In this document: positions 12,079-22,930 of the stretch, one piece after another | How positions within the stretch are numbered: the first letter of the stretch is position 1 | Layout of the letters: each line of letters starts with the position of its first letter | Origin: Mytilisepta virgata | Taxonomy: Eukaryota; Mollusca; Bivalvia; Mytilida; Mytilidae | Assembly (NCBI GenBank): GCA_028015205.1 | Contig: CM051514.1 | Location: 5,642,001 to 5,706,000, forward strand | Length of the DNA stretch: 64,000 nt | Reading direction: 5' to 3' | Translations under genes and position numbers: made by a program | Notes under the pieces: generated by a model | What the model was told of the DNA's origin: nothing | Databases searched by the model: none | What the model saw: only the letters and a program-made list of their open reading frames with translations

Positions 12079-12234
12079 GCTCATTGCGCAGCTGTTTATT
12101 TCTTATCTCTAGATGACGTAACATCACATCAGGATACATATAAAAATAACTTTGCTGTAACGAATTCAAACGTAGATTGTATTGTATGAATATTTCTATC
12201 ATTTGGTCTTTGGGAGATATTTACCATATCATGT

Positions 12235-12560
12235 ATGGATGATGGATGAATATTGTTTAACATCCTGAGTCAATTATTATATGCATATCTGGAGGAGAAC
12301 AAGTTGTTGTGATTTGAATGTGAACCCTGCTTTGAACTAGACCGCGCTGAGCAGGATTTTTTAACGTGCCAGCTCACGAGGTAGCAATCCGGAAAAAGAC
12401 ATATGATCCCACCCAGATACATTATACTGACTTCCGAACCGACCAGTCCTTTGCTCTTTCTCCTATATGTCGCGTGCTTGGCGGAGAAGCAGAAAATACC
12501 TATTTTAATATTTTTCGTTTGACCCGACATTGTATCGAAATCACGAGGCGATCATGAGAC
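12235..12560 (-). mobile_element. SINE family B, degenerate copy
   Basis: It matches the better copy at 35382-35758 along most of its length: GGATGAATATTGTTTAACATCC, then AACTAGACCG, GTGCCAGCTCACGAGGTA, CATTATACTGACTTCCGA and GCGTGCTTGGCGGAGAAGCA. The tRNA-like head, expected near 12500-12560 on the minus strand, is decayed. No open frame is supported. Confidence 0.8.
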
Positions 12561-13936
12561 CATTCATTATTATGTATATGTAGTAATTAATCGTACGAAA
12601 ATGCTGCCGTATTTTATTAGACGTCATGATGTAGATCTAGATAAGTCGTCAGTCAGGACAAATTTTCGGTCATGATCAACACCAATTTACCATCGTAGTA
12701 TCCTTATACTAACTTGAACCATTAACCGAAAATATTTGGGCAATTAAATTATAAAAACGTGACATCTTACGTCAGACTCTTATAATTGTTTACAAAAAGG
12801 ACACATATTCTAAACGGTTGTGGTCATGATCATGAGCGGCATAAGACTTTTAACATATTTTATTGAAGTTTACACTTTTGTCATGTTTTCTACATATGTC
12901 AATGAAAAATGTGATAATTGCTGATTGTTATAGTGTTTCAACAGTACACGATAATTTTAATTGGTATTTATATCATTTCCTTTCATTAAAGAAGAATCAA
13001 GGTGCAACATGGGATATTAAATTACATGGATTCGAAATTTTAATGTTTTGAATTTTGAATATTCACATATTTATTCGTTTTATTTCTAAATGCATTTTTT
13101 TAATCTATTGTTTCTCTGTCATTTCGGGGTGGAACGAAACCGGCCCAAATTTTCAGGCGATAATAGAACTAGTAACTTCTCCATGTTGGTAGTAAAGTAA
13201 ATAATTCAATCAAATAAAATGGAAATGTGTATTCAAGAGGAAAAAACTTTTTAAAATTATTCATCTGTAAACTGTAATTTTCAAAAATCTACAAATTTTT
13301 CTTATCTGTAAATCTTACTTAACTGTTCATGTCTTGGAACATCTGCCATCTCCAAGTTTCAACTGGAATTTTCAGATTACATGTTTCGTTATCCATAATC
13401 TGTTCGAATACTTAATTTTCAATAGATATTTTGCCAGGATGAAGTTCTTTTTGAATAAGAAATATTATAATTAACAGCGTTAGTTAAATTGGCATTGGAG
13501 TATATGTTTTTGTACATTTTTATCACAGAATCCTGTTTGGTTAGACAAAATGTAATCACATTGATATAAAAAGGGACAGTAAAGTAAACAGAACATTTTA
13601 AACTTAAATAATTTTATAAAGCAGAGAGTACCAAATGTGTAGAAAGGTGACAACCCAACTGTAATTATATCTGCTTCCGCCCAATCCTGTAAAACGTAAT
13701 TGTGTAGTATCCGGTCATGAGAAAATAAAAGCCAACAATACTTTAGTAACCATGTTGAAATTAGTTATATTTCTTAGTACTCAGTAAAATTCTAGTTGAG
13801 GAGTACCCATACGCTTTGCAGAAGTCAATACGAACGAGATCCATAAGATAGTTGATGTGAAACACTGCTATACATGTACATGTAATGTGAAAGTAAGGAT
13901 GTTGTGGTTCATTAATTCTGAGCATCAAAACCTCTA
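12561..13936. other. No gene seen
   Basis: AT-rich intergenic sequence. No reading frame, splice-bounded exon or repeat could be supported. Confidence 0.5.
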
Positions 13937-14556
13937 AGCTCCTGTGACAACTTTTGACTCGGCGGAGCTACAAAGCTGTCCCATTACTCGCAAAATAACT
14001 TTTACGTATGGCAATAAGAGTCGTCTTTACCTGAAACATCATTGAACTGTATAATTTCCAGCATATTAAATGTAAAATTACTTAAATATAAATATTGAAA
14101 TAGCTGTTTTGCACATCTTGTCATTTTGTCGGTTTCAAAATTCTTTTCTTTACGCCATGCCAAATATCACGAGATCTCAGGAGGCGTGGCCTGACCTTAT
14201 ATGGATATCCTTACTACGACTACAACTGACAATATCGCGAAAAATAGTATTGTGTCAATGGAAACTTCCTTATTTGGAACGTGACTGTAGAGAGAATCCA
14301 AAAAGAAAAACAAAATTCAAAACATGAATGAAAATTTTGAATGCCAGATTTCTGGATTGGGAATCTCCCGTCAGGTGATGGTATGTTGCTTTATTTTAAC
14401 TGACAATGATAGAAATATAATATTTTTACAGTATTTGAACCAAAAAAGGTGGAAAATATGCCTAAAACCCGCGGGTGTAAAACACACCCGGCTGCTCCAT
14501 TACGAGTAATGGGACCGCTTTGTAACTCCGCCGAGTCAAAATTTGTCACAGGAGCT
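13937..14556. mobile_element. MITE with ~55-bp terminal inverted repeats
   Basis: The left end AGCTCCTGTGACAACTTTTG...ACTCGGCGGAG...CCCATTACTCG is mirrored by the right end, which reads back AGCTCCTGTGACAAATTTTG...ACTCGGCGGAG...CCCATTACTCG, with only a few differences over about 55 bases. The 620-bp interior has no coding frame related to a transposase. The exact target duplication is unclear. Confidence 0.8.
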
Positions 14557-15446
14557 ACATAATGGTAGCTACAAAACCTCCACATGCATGTGAAATATAT
14601 TCAAGCGCTGCGAAGGTACAGAACTTTATGTTGTTCTCAACATCACAGAGAAACCTTTGAGCAGCACGGGGAAAACATTCACTGCATGTTGAAGACTGCT
14701 CCTAGCCCTAAAACCAGATTTATGATAATTCTTCTCTGAATATCCATCACGTCAAAATCTTTTTTGTAATTGTGAAATTAGCAGTGCTTTTGAAAGCATT
14801 TTCAAACTGGTCACAATAAATCTGTGACGATCTGACACAAATCTGTGACGATATCACACATAACTCTGAAGACATTACACAAATCATACCAGCATCTTTA
14901 GGAATATGTTTGGTCTTTGATTAAATTCTAATCATGATCAGTGAGTCTTCTTTTACAGTATTCGAGCTAATAAGGGAATAACAGTGTTGTATTTGATGTG
15001 GTTCCTGCGTAAAACGTAGATTTTACTGTCCCAAATTGAGTTTACCTTGCTTGTAACATTCACATTGTATTAGAATTTTATGTAATGTATTTGTGTATTG
15101 TTACATTCTGTGTTTTTTATACGCTGAATTGCTATTAAACGTTTTTTATCATAGGAAAAATTAGAGTAGATACCCATTAATTTACTGAAGTGCACATGGG
15201 TATAATTATTTAAGGTTGACATATAACAATAAAAGTGAGAATAACTGTCATTTTAAATTACCGCCAAAATGTAGAATGTGTGAAACTGGGGCAGTAATAA
15301 GTACATATGTGGGGTTTTATGTTGTGGCTGTTTTCAAAATAATTCTATTTCTTTTCTGAATCTACATAGTGCCTCCAATGGTTTTGTACGAACTGCGTAT
15401 GAATTAGGACGAAACCAATATTGATGAAGTATGTATGAATAGTTAG
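14557..15446. other. No gene seen
   Basis: AT-rich sequence. A short direct repeat of AAATCTGTGACGAT occurs at about 14817 and 14840. Nothing else is recognised. Confidence 0.5.
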
Positions 15447-16250
15447 AAAGAAGAAATACCATACAGAAAGTAGAAATATCATACAGAAAGAAGAAATACC
15501 ACACAGAAAGAAGAAATACCACACAGAAAGAAGAAATATCATACAGAAAGAAGAAATACCATACAGAAAGAAGAAATACCACACAGAAAGAAGAAATATC
15601 ATACAGAAAGAAGAAATACCACACAGAAAGAAGAAATACCATACAGAAAGAAGAAATATCACACAGAAAGAAGAAATACCACACAGAAAGAATAAAATAA
15701 ATATCACACAGAAAGAATAAATATCATACAGAAATTACCAACAACATGATACTTGTAAATCAAGACACATAAGAATTAAGAAGTAGAAATTTTGTTAAAT
15801 TCCCACAAATCAAGTTACATCGGCTGCTCCTGAAGTGTAAGCATATCCTGCTCCACACAGAAAGAAGAAATATCATACAGAAAGAAGAAATACCATACAG
15901 AAAGAAGAAATACCACACAGAAAGAAGAAATACCATACAGAAAGAAGAAATACAATACAGAAAGAAGAAATACCACACAGAAAGAAGAAATACCATACAG
16001 AAAGATGAAATACCACACAGAAAGAAGAAATACCATACAGAAAGAAGAAATATCATACAGAAAGAAGAAATACCACACAGAAAGAATAAAATAAATATCA
16101 CACAGAAAGAATAAATATCATACAGAAATTACCAACAACATGATACTTGTAAATCAAGACACATAAGAATTAAGAAGTAGAAATTTTGTTAAATTCCCAC
16201 AAATCAAGTTACATCGGCTGCTCCTGAAGTGTAAGCATATCCTGCTCCAT
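15447..16250. repeat. Two 20-bp arrays in a 394-bp duplication
   Basis: Both arrays repeat the 20-bp unit ACAGAAAGAAGAAATACCA(C/T). The first spans about 15447-15733 and the second about 15857-16125. Each is followed by the same ~125-bp flank (ACCAACAACATGATACTTGT ... AAGCATATCCTGCTCCA), so array plus flank was duplicated in tandem with a step of 394 bp. Joins lie near 15855 and 16248. Long frames here are periodic (20 aa) and not genes. Confidence 0.9.
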
Positions 16251-16287
16251 TAACGGAACCTGGAAAATCGTGCATGGGGTGGATGTA

Positions 16288-17810
16288 TACTCTCTCAAAA
16301 AAGAAACGCAACATACAGAAAATAGGAAATTTACTTCATATATTATTTTCATAATTTATGATATAAATAATTTACACAGGAATGCAAAAATTGGCACACT
16401 TCTTGTTCATGAGTTCTTTTACCTTGGAATATCACAGTTTGTCACATATTGTCAATAAATGACTCATAAATTGTCAATATCTGGTATGTCCACCATTTGC
16501 TTGTAACACAGCCCCGACTCTTCTTGGCATAGATTGAATTAAACGCTGAGTTCGAACACGCGGTATCCTTTGCCACTCAAACTGAAGTGCCTGCTGTAAT
16601 TGTTGCAGATTTTGCGGTGGTGGTTGTCGTCGGCGCACGCGCCGATCCACTTCATCCCACAAATGTTCAATTGGATTAAGATCGGGTGATCGTGACGGCC
16701 AACGGATCACATTGACATTCTGTTGTTCTAAAAAGTCTACTGTTACACGTGCTGTATGTCGTCGGGCATTGTCGTGCTGAAAAATTTCTCTCCGAATGTC
16801 AATTACGGGCAATAAATGAGGTCGTAAAATTTCGTCTCTATACCTAACAGCGTTCAGATTGCCTTGGATATGTATCAGCTGTGTGTTTCTGGCATAAGAA
16901 ATAGCGGCCCACATCATAACACTGCCTCCGCCAAAATTGTCTCTCTCCACAACACAGTTTTGCGCAAAACGTTCGTTTCGGCGCCTATACACACGTATGC
17001 GACCATCTCGCTTTTCCAGTTGAAAACGTGACTCATCGCCGAACAATACTCTTCTCCAGTTCTGTAAATTCCATGCACGAACTGTAGTACACCATCTAAC
17101 CCTCGCTCGGCGGTGTTGGCGTCTCAGTGTTGCTCCAAAGTAAGGTCTTCTTGCCCTCAATCCATGAGAACGTAACCGATTGCGTACTGTCTGTGCTGAT
17201 ATACGGCGCAACCCAGGGACGTTTACAGCTGTTTCTGTTGCAGCAATAGTCCTATTCCGCAGATGGAAAAGTCTGATGTAACGATCTTGCGCCCTGGTTG
17301 TAACACGCGGGCGCCCTGAACGTGGCCGATCTGTCGTAGTACCAAGCTGCAGGTAGCGTCCCCAAAGGCGTGAAATTGTGCTACGATGAACATTGTACGT
17401 TACAGCAACAGCATTCTGTGATTCTCCGGCCTCTAGTCGTCCGATAGCGATATTCCGGGTAGCAGCGTCTAACCTTGGCATAGCGTCACCTCATCAGAAT
17501 TTTATTTTACGAATGCATTCATGAAAAGAAATACCTGGTTTTTATACCGACTGACTGAGCTAAAAAATAACCCATGATTTGCACGTGAAAGTCGACCCAG
17601 TTTTTGGCAATGCGTAAATCGTAGGGTGTCCCAGATTGCGACCAAAGTCGTTTACGGGTGGATGAATTTAAATGATTGTACCTGGAAACTTTTTATGAAG
17701 GTGTAATTATGATCATGTGTACATATATTTTGATATTTATTGGTTATTTGTCCGGAAAAATAATATTTCAAAAAGATAATCTGATGTTGCGTTTCTTTTT
17801 TGAGAGAGTA
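16288..17810 (-). mobile_element. Complete Tc1/mariner-type transposon
   Basis: The ends are perfect 27-bp inverted repeats starting TACTCTCTCAAAAAAGAAAC, at 16288-16314 and 17784-17810. A TA dinucleotide flanks each side (16286-16287 and 17811-17812), the usual Tc1/mariner target duplication. Length is 1523 bp with a single uninterrupted transposase gene on the minus strand. Identical ends and an intact frame suggest a recent insertion, possibly still active. It sits between the 20-bp arrays and the degraded RT element. Confidence 0.95.
16474..17481 (-). CDS. Tc1-type transposase (DD34E)
   Basis: A 335-residue protein, a typical length for Tc1 transposases, starting MPRLDAATRN. The N-terminal ~110 residues look like paired helix-turn-helix DNA-binding domains (SQNAVAVTYNVHRSTISRLW and RISAQTVRNRLRSHGL), with a GRPR-type linker between them (SGRPRVTTR). 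The catalytic triad is visible: D in LFGDESRF, D in FQHDNARRHTA and E in SPDLNPIEHLWDE. The last two are separated by 34 residues. The family cuts and pastes DNA between its own inverted repeats at TA sites, acting in the nucleus. The frame lies wholly inside the perfect 27-bp inverted repeats and has no stop or frameshift. No splice signals are needed. Confidence is high for family; activity is inferred only. Confidence 0.96.
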   Translation of the reverse strand: MPRLDAATRNIAIGRLEAGESQNAVAVTYNVHRSTISRLWGRYLQLGTTTDRPRSGRPRVTTRAQDRYIRLFHLRNRTIAATETAVNVPGLRRISAQTVRNRLRSHGLRARRPYFGATLRRQHRRARVRWCTTVRAWNLQNWRRVLFGDESRFQLEKRDGRIRVYRRRNERFAQNCVVERDNFGGGSVMMWAAISYARNTQLIHIQGNLNAVRYRDEILRPHLLPVIDIRREIFQHDNARRHTARVTVDFLEQQNVNVIRWPSRSPDLNPIEHLWDEVDRRVRRRQPPPQNLQQLQQALQFEWQRIPRVRTQRLIQSMPRRVGAVLQANGGHTRY

Positions 17811-17812
17811 TA

Positions 17813-18149
17813 GTTAGGTTTCAACATCAGACGAAGTGTAATTTCCAGTAAAAAGAAATGACAAATATACCTAAGGAGCAAACAAACAAAACTTAATCCA
17901 AGATAAACCCAGGAAGATAAAAGGACAACCACAAACACAACAAGTAAACACAGAAAACTAAAAAAACAATGAACAACACGAACTCCTATAAATAGCAGGA
18001 GTGAACCCAGGTGCTCCGGAAAGGTAAGCAGTTCCTGCTCGTATACCGCACCCCTCGTGAAGTTCAACAAAGTCAATCCGGGGGAAGTCACAAATTGGTG
18101 GAGGCACATGAAGTGTTACGACATTGGGAACAGGTCCAACATCATCTTA
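17813..18149 (-). mobile_element. 3' region of degraded RT element
   Basis: The text GGTGCTCCGGAAAGGTAAGC ... TTCCTGCTCGTA recurs as TTGCTCCGGAAGAGTAAGCA ... CTCTGCTTCCTGC at 20360-20400. A shorter relative (GCTCCTGAAGTGTAAGCA) lies near 15838 and 16228. It directly follows the RT pseudogene 3' end, so it is read as that element's non-coding tail. The Tc1 element abuts it. Confidence 0.65.
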
Positions 18150-19190
18150 GTTATTTTAATGGTCAATCAATTCGTGATGACGACCGTAAAATTTCCTAAG
18201 TGTTGACATCAACTTATCCCTGATACAACCATGGTTAAGAAGCTTTTGTGACAGCAGTAATCCTCTTGTCGAAAGTCAGGGTAACTCACGCATGCCCTTG
18301 AAAATGGGATAAGCAGAGAAACGTAGACGCCATATGCAGGCGATGCTGGTATATTGTTACTCAAGAAGGGAAAATTAACAATAGGAAAGTTGAAGTCATC
18401 ACGTTTGTCATAAAGTTTTGTCTTCAAATGTCCCTCATTGTCTATTTCAAGAAACAAATCCAAATATGAAGCGGACTTTGGTTTATCTGTAGTATCCTTA
18501 ACTTCAAGCTCACTGGGGTAGATTAGATGCAGAAAGTCTTGGAATTTGTTGTTATTTAACGACAACACGTCATCTATATAACGAAAGGTGAAATTAAAGG
18601 TTGGGCTAGTTTCTTTTTGTTTTCACGTAGTAACCCTTGAATGAAGTTCGCTTCATATGAGTACAGAAACAGTTCGGCGAGGAGAGAAGCACAATTGGTT
18701 CCCATTGGAATACCGATTGTTTGTTGAAAAATTAGACCACCAAATTCAATAAAAATGTTGTCTGTGAGAAAATCTAACATGTTTGTAATTTCATCTTCAG
18801 AATACTTTTTGTCAAAATCAGAGTGATTCTTCACGAAATAAGCCTTTTCTCTACCTATAATTAGAAATTTACACCTGCGAGTGCCATTTTTCTTGAAAAA
18901 ACATTGATGAATTAGTTGCTTTAAGCGATCTTTTAATTGAGAATGTGGTATAGTAGTGTAGTTTGTAGAGAAGTCGAATGTTTTTTTTGCTGTTGCATGT
19001 CGCCAAAGATTTTGATTTTAGATATTGTAGTAAATTTTTGGAGTTTTGACGAATCCACATCTGATTGACGCCACTGGTCGAATATGATGTTTCACAGTAA
19101 TTGTGAAGGCTCTCTTTAATACCTGAAGCAATTCTGCGGTTCTGCAGATTTTTGTTATATGTCATAGACAATTTCTGTCAAGTTTGGCTC
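18150..19190 (-). pseudogene. Broken reverse transcriptase of a non-LTR/Penelope-like element
   Basis: Several minus-strand frames together resemble one reverse transcriptase. From upstream: NLQNRRIASGIKESLHNYCE (about 19150), a TFDFST-like block (18975), KNHSDFDKKYSEDEI (18830), the fingers/palm motif GIPMGTNCASLLAELFLYSY (about 18710), the catalytic YIDD box (18570-18585), then SASYLDLFLEIDN, TKLYDKRDDFNFPIVNFPF and IPASPAYGVYVSLL. A final LRKFYGRHHELIDH-like end lies near 18160. At least two frameshifts break it, one just before the YIDD box and one near 18880. This RT type with a GxPMGTN motif is widespread in marine invertebrate genomes. I lean toward Penelope-like but cannot place it firmly. 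No endonuclease domain was found. Confidence 0.8.
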
Positions 19191-19194
19191 TATT

Positions 19195-19876
19195 TTTTTA
19201 AACAACCAATCAGAAATAAGAAGTGCCCATGGCGGCCATGTTTTTCGCCTGGTCTGGAAAAAATGAAGAAACTTTGTAAAAAACCTCCAACGGATGCTTC
19301 CTGTTAAGTCTCGTTCCCTTTGGCCAAGCAGTTCCCGAGGAAAAATGTGTTTTAATCAACCAATGAGAAACAAGAATTGCCTATGGCGGCCACGTTTTTG
19401 CCCGATCGGGACGAAGTGAGGAAACTTTGTAAAGAACCTCACATAGATGCTTTCTGTCAAGTTTCATTCCATTTGGCCAATCAATTTCAGAGGAGAAACA
19501 AGAACTGCCCGTGGCAGCCATATTTGTAGTCCGATCGGAACGACATGAGGAAATTTTATAAAGGACGTCCCATATATGCTTCCTGTGAAGTTTTTTTTCC
19601 ATTTTGTCTAGCAGTTTCGGAGAAGATGTTTGGAAACTCAGCCAATCAGAAACAACAATTGCCCATGGCAGCTATGTCTGTTGTCCGATCTTGACGAAAT
19701 GAGCAGCCTTTATAAAGAACCTTACATAGATGCTTCCTGCCAAATTTAATTTATTTGGCCCAGTGGTTTCAGAGGAGAAGACTAAAATGTGAAAAGTTAA
19801 CGGACGGACGACGGACGGACGACGGACGCCAAGTGATGACAAAATCTCACATTACCTTTGGCCAGGTGAGCTAAAA
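19195..19876 (-). mobile_element. GTCCGTC-type element with internal tandem units
   Basis: Read on the minus strand it begins TAGCTCACCTGGCC and then GTCCGTCGTCCGTCC (19803-19828). About four units follow, each with a GGCCGCCAT-type block, a CGATCGG-type block and CATAGATGCTTCCTG, spaced roughly 140-160 bp. It is the same family as 27961-28370, 50649-54062 and 61190-62945. No coding capacity is seen. Confidence 0.7.
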
Positions 19877-20239
19877 ATACAGTGCATCAAAATTCGAATC
19901 ACATTTTTGTTAAAAATGACAGTTTGTCCGCCATCGCAGACTACCCATAGTCAAGTATCTGAATTGTGTTTTTCAAAACTTCACAAAGACAAGCATTCTG
20001 ATCTCACAATTTAAGACCCGTCGTTTTGTCTCTTGTAACTGGTTGTTGTATAGAGAATTTTGTTTAGCACTATGCTGGCGATCAAATTTTAAATCAAACA
20101 CTAAAGTCTCACAAACAACGGTATTTTTTAATAGAATAAAACAAAACTAAGTACATACATATGGTTTTTTCAGTTTGGTGATTAGTTAAAACAGTGTCAA
20201 CTTAAAATATAAAATGCGCGTATTGAACAAGAAACTTTT
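19877..20239. other. No gene seen
   Basis: AT-rich spacer without recognised features. Confidence 0.4.
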
Positions 20240-20530
20240 AGGTTTACTTGGTATTGTCTATATATTCTGAGAACAACGAAGACAAGACAAAACCAATACA
20301 TGCACTACAATTAAAAACTAAAAACATATGAACAACATGGATTCCGCCAAAAAACCTCATTTGCTCCGGAAGAGTAAGCAACCTCTGCTTCCTGCAGGAC
20401 ACCCGCCATGCTGCCATGTCAAATCCGGTATGAGGAAGGGATAACATCGGTTTTTTCATACCTGTCAATCAAGTCATGATGACGTCCATAAAACTTTAAT
20501 CAGGATGAGTCCAACTTAGGAGCAACATAC
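20240..20530 (-). mobile_element. Second copy of the RT-element 3' end
   Basis: The minus strand reads LKFYGRHHDLIDRYE near 20495-20450, the same C-terminal motif as the RT pseudogene end near 18160. It is followed by the non-coding tail (GCTCCGGAAGAGTAAGCAAC). It is 5'-truncated: the rest of the RT is absent. Such truncation is expected for target-primed retroelements. Confidence 0.7.
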
Positions 20531-20660
20531 CCCTGTCTGAACAACTTTCTGTCAGGAACCGGGTTTTTCCAGGAAGCCAATGTATATGTCACAAGCTCTG
20601 GACTAACGTATGAGTTGGGATTAGAACATAATAAACCAGCTTTTCAGTTTAAGTACATAA

Positions 20661-20876
20661 GGGACGACCATTTGATTTGGAAGCAGGGGTGGATTTTTTT
20701 CTGGCCTTGAAATATGTGATTTTTGGCTTTATTTGGACCGAAATTAAATATTCTGACTTGACTATCATTAACTATGCGAAATAAAACTTGGTCGTAATAA
20801 AATTAAAACTACATATTCTGACATCTGCAAATTTTGGCACCCCCAAACCCTTTTCAGAATCAAATGGTTTAGCACG
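20661..20876. mobile_element. Possible relative of G-tract MITE
   Basis: The left end GGGACGACCATTTGATTT is partly mirrored by the right end AATCAAATGGTTTAGCACG, and a GGGGTGG/CACCCCC pair lies just inside. The arrangement resembles MITE family G (38668-38867), but the match is short and the interior differs. Confidence 0.35.
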
Positions 20877-20931
20877 TTCAACCATTTCGGTGTTATAACG
20901 TTTTCTATGGTTTTGAACCCGTCTGTATGTT

Positions 20932-21984
20932 TTAAGTTGTGGTTGACACCGAGTAACTGGACCTAGAGGGCATCTGAATAGTGTATAAAGACAAACCGTG
21001 CGGGTTTCTCGGTGCCCTTCGCCACATCTGAAGAAACAGGACGCGGTACTCTGCGCTGAAAATTACATAGATGAATAAATTACTACACGAATTGATGCTT
21101 TCAATAAAAAATGATAAAATGGAAACTAAACTGTACACGTTATTTGGGAATGACGTTGCACCATTCGGATCCAATGTTTTAAGTATTCTGTATACAGCAT
21201 ATGGTGATAAACACAAAACAAAAGTGAGTGAGATTATTAAAAGTGTCTTCGTGATCCCTCGGACCTGTTCAGCTCGGCGCCTTCTGTCAGCTGCTGTGAT
21301 ACAGTCCTGTTCTAAATATGGGCGATTCAATCGGCCAATAATACATCCAGACGATAGAGCTGTAACTGCGAGGGGTACAAACGTGAAAATAACATCGCAC
21401 ACAATTATGTATCCTTCAAAAATACCTGTCATTCTGCCAAGGGGTCCTAATACAAGTATCAGAATACTTTCACCGTTTCCAACTAGAAACTCTTGTGTTC
21501 TATACAAAAACAAAGCTGGAATTTGAGCTAATCCGCAAAACGCAATCATGAATATACATGACAAACGGATTAGCTTTGTTTTACATCGTGTCCTTACAAG
21601 AAATGGATAATTAACAACGATTAGACGTTGGACGGCAATTATTGTAGTTAGCCAAGCTTCCGTACTTCTTAACCAACCATAGACAAACATGTACCAGACA
21701 CCAGTAGATATGTATGCCTTTTGTGTTTTCACTGGAAAAAAGTGTATCCCTATATTGATAGCACACGTGTAAAGACCAATCGTATTGATCAATATATCTG
21801 TTATAGTCAACAAAATTAGAAGAAGTTTCACGGACACTTTCCTTTGTTTTCGAAGAACGAGCAGACACAAAATATTGCTAATTAATCCGATAGTGTCCAT
21901 TAAAGGTAAAGGTCCGGTGTATATAATCTTACGAATAAGAAGTAAAGTCTCTTCGGAGATGAGTTCTGTGTCTTGACTATTCAT
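20932..21984 (-). CDS. Class A (rhodopsin-like) G protein-coupled receptor, peptide-receptor type
   Basis: A 350-residue single-exon protein with seven hydrophobic segments. TM1 (about 22-45) has N37 in GLISNILCLLVL. TM2 has D63 in ITDILIN. TM3 ends with VQRLIVVNYPF (118-128), where the usual E/D-R-Y is Q-R-L. TM6 has FVLCLSPYAV with P261. TM7 has NLFIY (302-306) in place of NPxxY. The tail is Ser/Thr rich. These patterns resemble invertebrate FMRFamide-receptor-like orphan GPCRs; the ligand cannot be told from sequence. The usual TM3 cysteine (expected near residue 95) is absent, and so is a cysteine in extracellular loop 2, so the canonical disulfide is missing. The start has a G at -3. It acts at the plasma membrane and signals through G proteins. 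It is the only host gene I can support here. Confidence 0.88.
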   Translation of the reverse strand: MNSQDTELISEETLLLIRKIIYTGPLPLMDTIGLISNILCLLVLRKQRKVSVKLLLILLTITDILINTIGLYTCAINIGIHFFPVKTQKAYISTGVWYMFVYGWLRSTEAWLTTIIAVQRLIVVNYPFLVRTRCKTKLIRLSCIFMIAFCGLAQIPALFLYRTQEFLVGNGESILILVLGPLGRMTGIFEGYIIVCDVIFTFVPLAVTALSSGCIIGRLNRPYLEQDCITAADRRRRAEQVRGITKTLLIISLTFVLCLSPYAVYRILKTLDPNGATSFPNNVYSLVSILSFFIESINSCSNLFIYVIFSAEYRVLFLQMWRRAPRNPHGLSLYTIQMPSRSSYSVSTTT

Positions 21985-22719
21985 AGCAATGGTATCAGTT
22001 GTACTGTCATTTTTGTTAAGGGCTTCGCTGATTGTTACCTTAAAGTAAAAAAAGAAAAGAAATCTATTTTATTGTCTCGGCGGATTTGTTTATTTAGGGG
22101 CCAACATTCAATTATAAAATATTATTTAACGTGGCTGAAAATGTCGATAGAGCGAAGTTCTTATTAAGATGTTCATGATGGAGAACAGATTCTGTAATCT
22201 GAAATTAAAAATAGTCAACATCAACAAATATTATACCCTTTATACAATTTTTGAACTCCAGTTTCATTGAGTTTTTTGTACTGCTAAAAGAAGTGTTTGT
22301 TCAAGTCACAGATAAAAGGTGTCAGGGACATTAAGTTTTAATTTACCTACTTCTTGGTTAGGCACCTGTGATGGATCACGGGAGCTCAATCCACAGAGCT
22401 GCCTAACGCGTCCCCAGGTCATGCAGGTGACGGATAGTGTAGACCCTTTCGTACAGAAGCTAAATTACCCGACCCTACCCAACCATTCACCCTTTTACAT
22501 TTACAGTCAAAATATGTTCCCCTGTATGTCCTGTCCCATCCATATTTGAATTGTGTTTGATCAATTGCTGAACTGGTTCTCATTCTGAAGAAGCACGAAA
22601 TATTTGCCATTGGACGTTAGGAAAACAAAAAAGAAAAAAATCAACCCACTACTTGGGAAATACTGCTCGGGACTATCAAACACAGATTGAATTCAATTTT
22701 TTGGTCATTTTCGAGTTAT
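21985..22719. other. No gene seen; GPCR upstream region
   Basis: This lies upstream of the minus-strand GPCR. A motif-rich block at about 22360-22480 (CACCTGTGATGGATCACGGG, CAGAGCTGCCTAACGC) is less AT-rich than its surroundings, but no frame or element was recognised. No clear promoter element can be assigned. Confidence 0.4.
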
Positions 22720-22930
22720 GCCCATGTTTATGTGGAAAAAATTGTGTATCATCATTAATCAGTTTTCTACCCGTAAAGTCGTGTATATAGCCGATTTGGG
22801 TTTATATTTGTCACTTTTTGGAATATTGACAGAATGACACTCAGAACCAAAACCTTCATACTGTACAGCAAAAAAATATCGTTTTATGTTCTGAGTGAAT
22901 GCTCTTAAAGACGTTAAATTCGCAATTTTT
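22720..22930. repeat. Dispersed repeat, pair with 37920-38215
   Basis: TTTTCTACCCGTAAAGTCGT ... GGAATATTGACAGAATGACA ... CTCAGAACCAAAACC parallels TTTTCTACCGGCAAAGGTTG ... GGTATATTGCC ... GGTTCTGAATGGCCTTAATT at 38005-38130. Both contain an inverted AGAACCAAAAC/GTTCTGAGTG-type pair. The family is unknown. Confidence 0.55.

Noticed and set aside
12270..12557. Short frames on both strands
   Set aside because: They lie within a SINE family B copy.
15334..16101. Hydrophobic repeats (FFLCGISSFC) on the minus strand resembling membrane proteins
   Set aside because: Exact 20-residue periodicity from the 20-bp array; both overlapping frames are open for the same reason.
21071..21526. 151-codon plus-strand frame
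   Set aside because: Antisense to the GPCR; no family resemblance.
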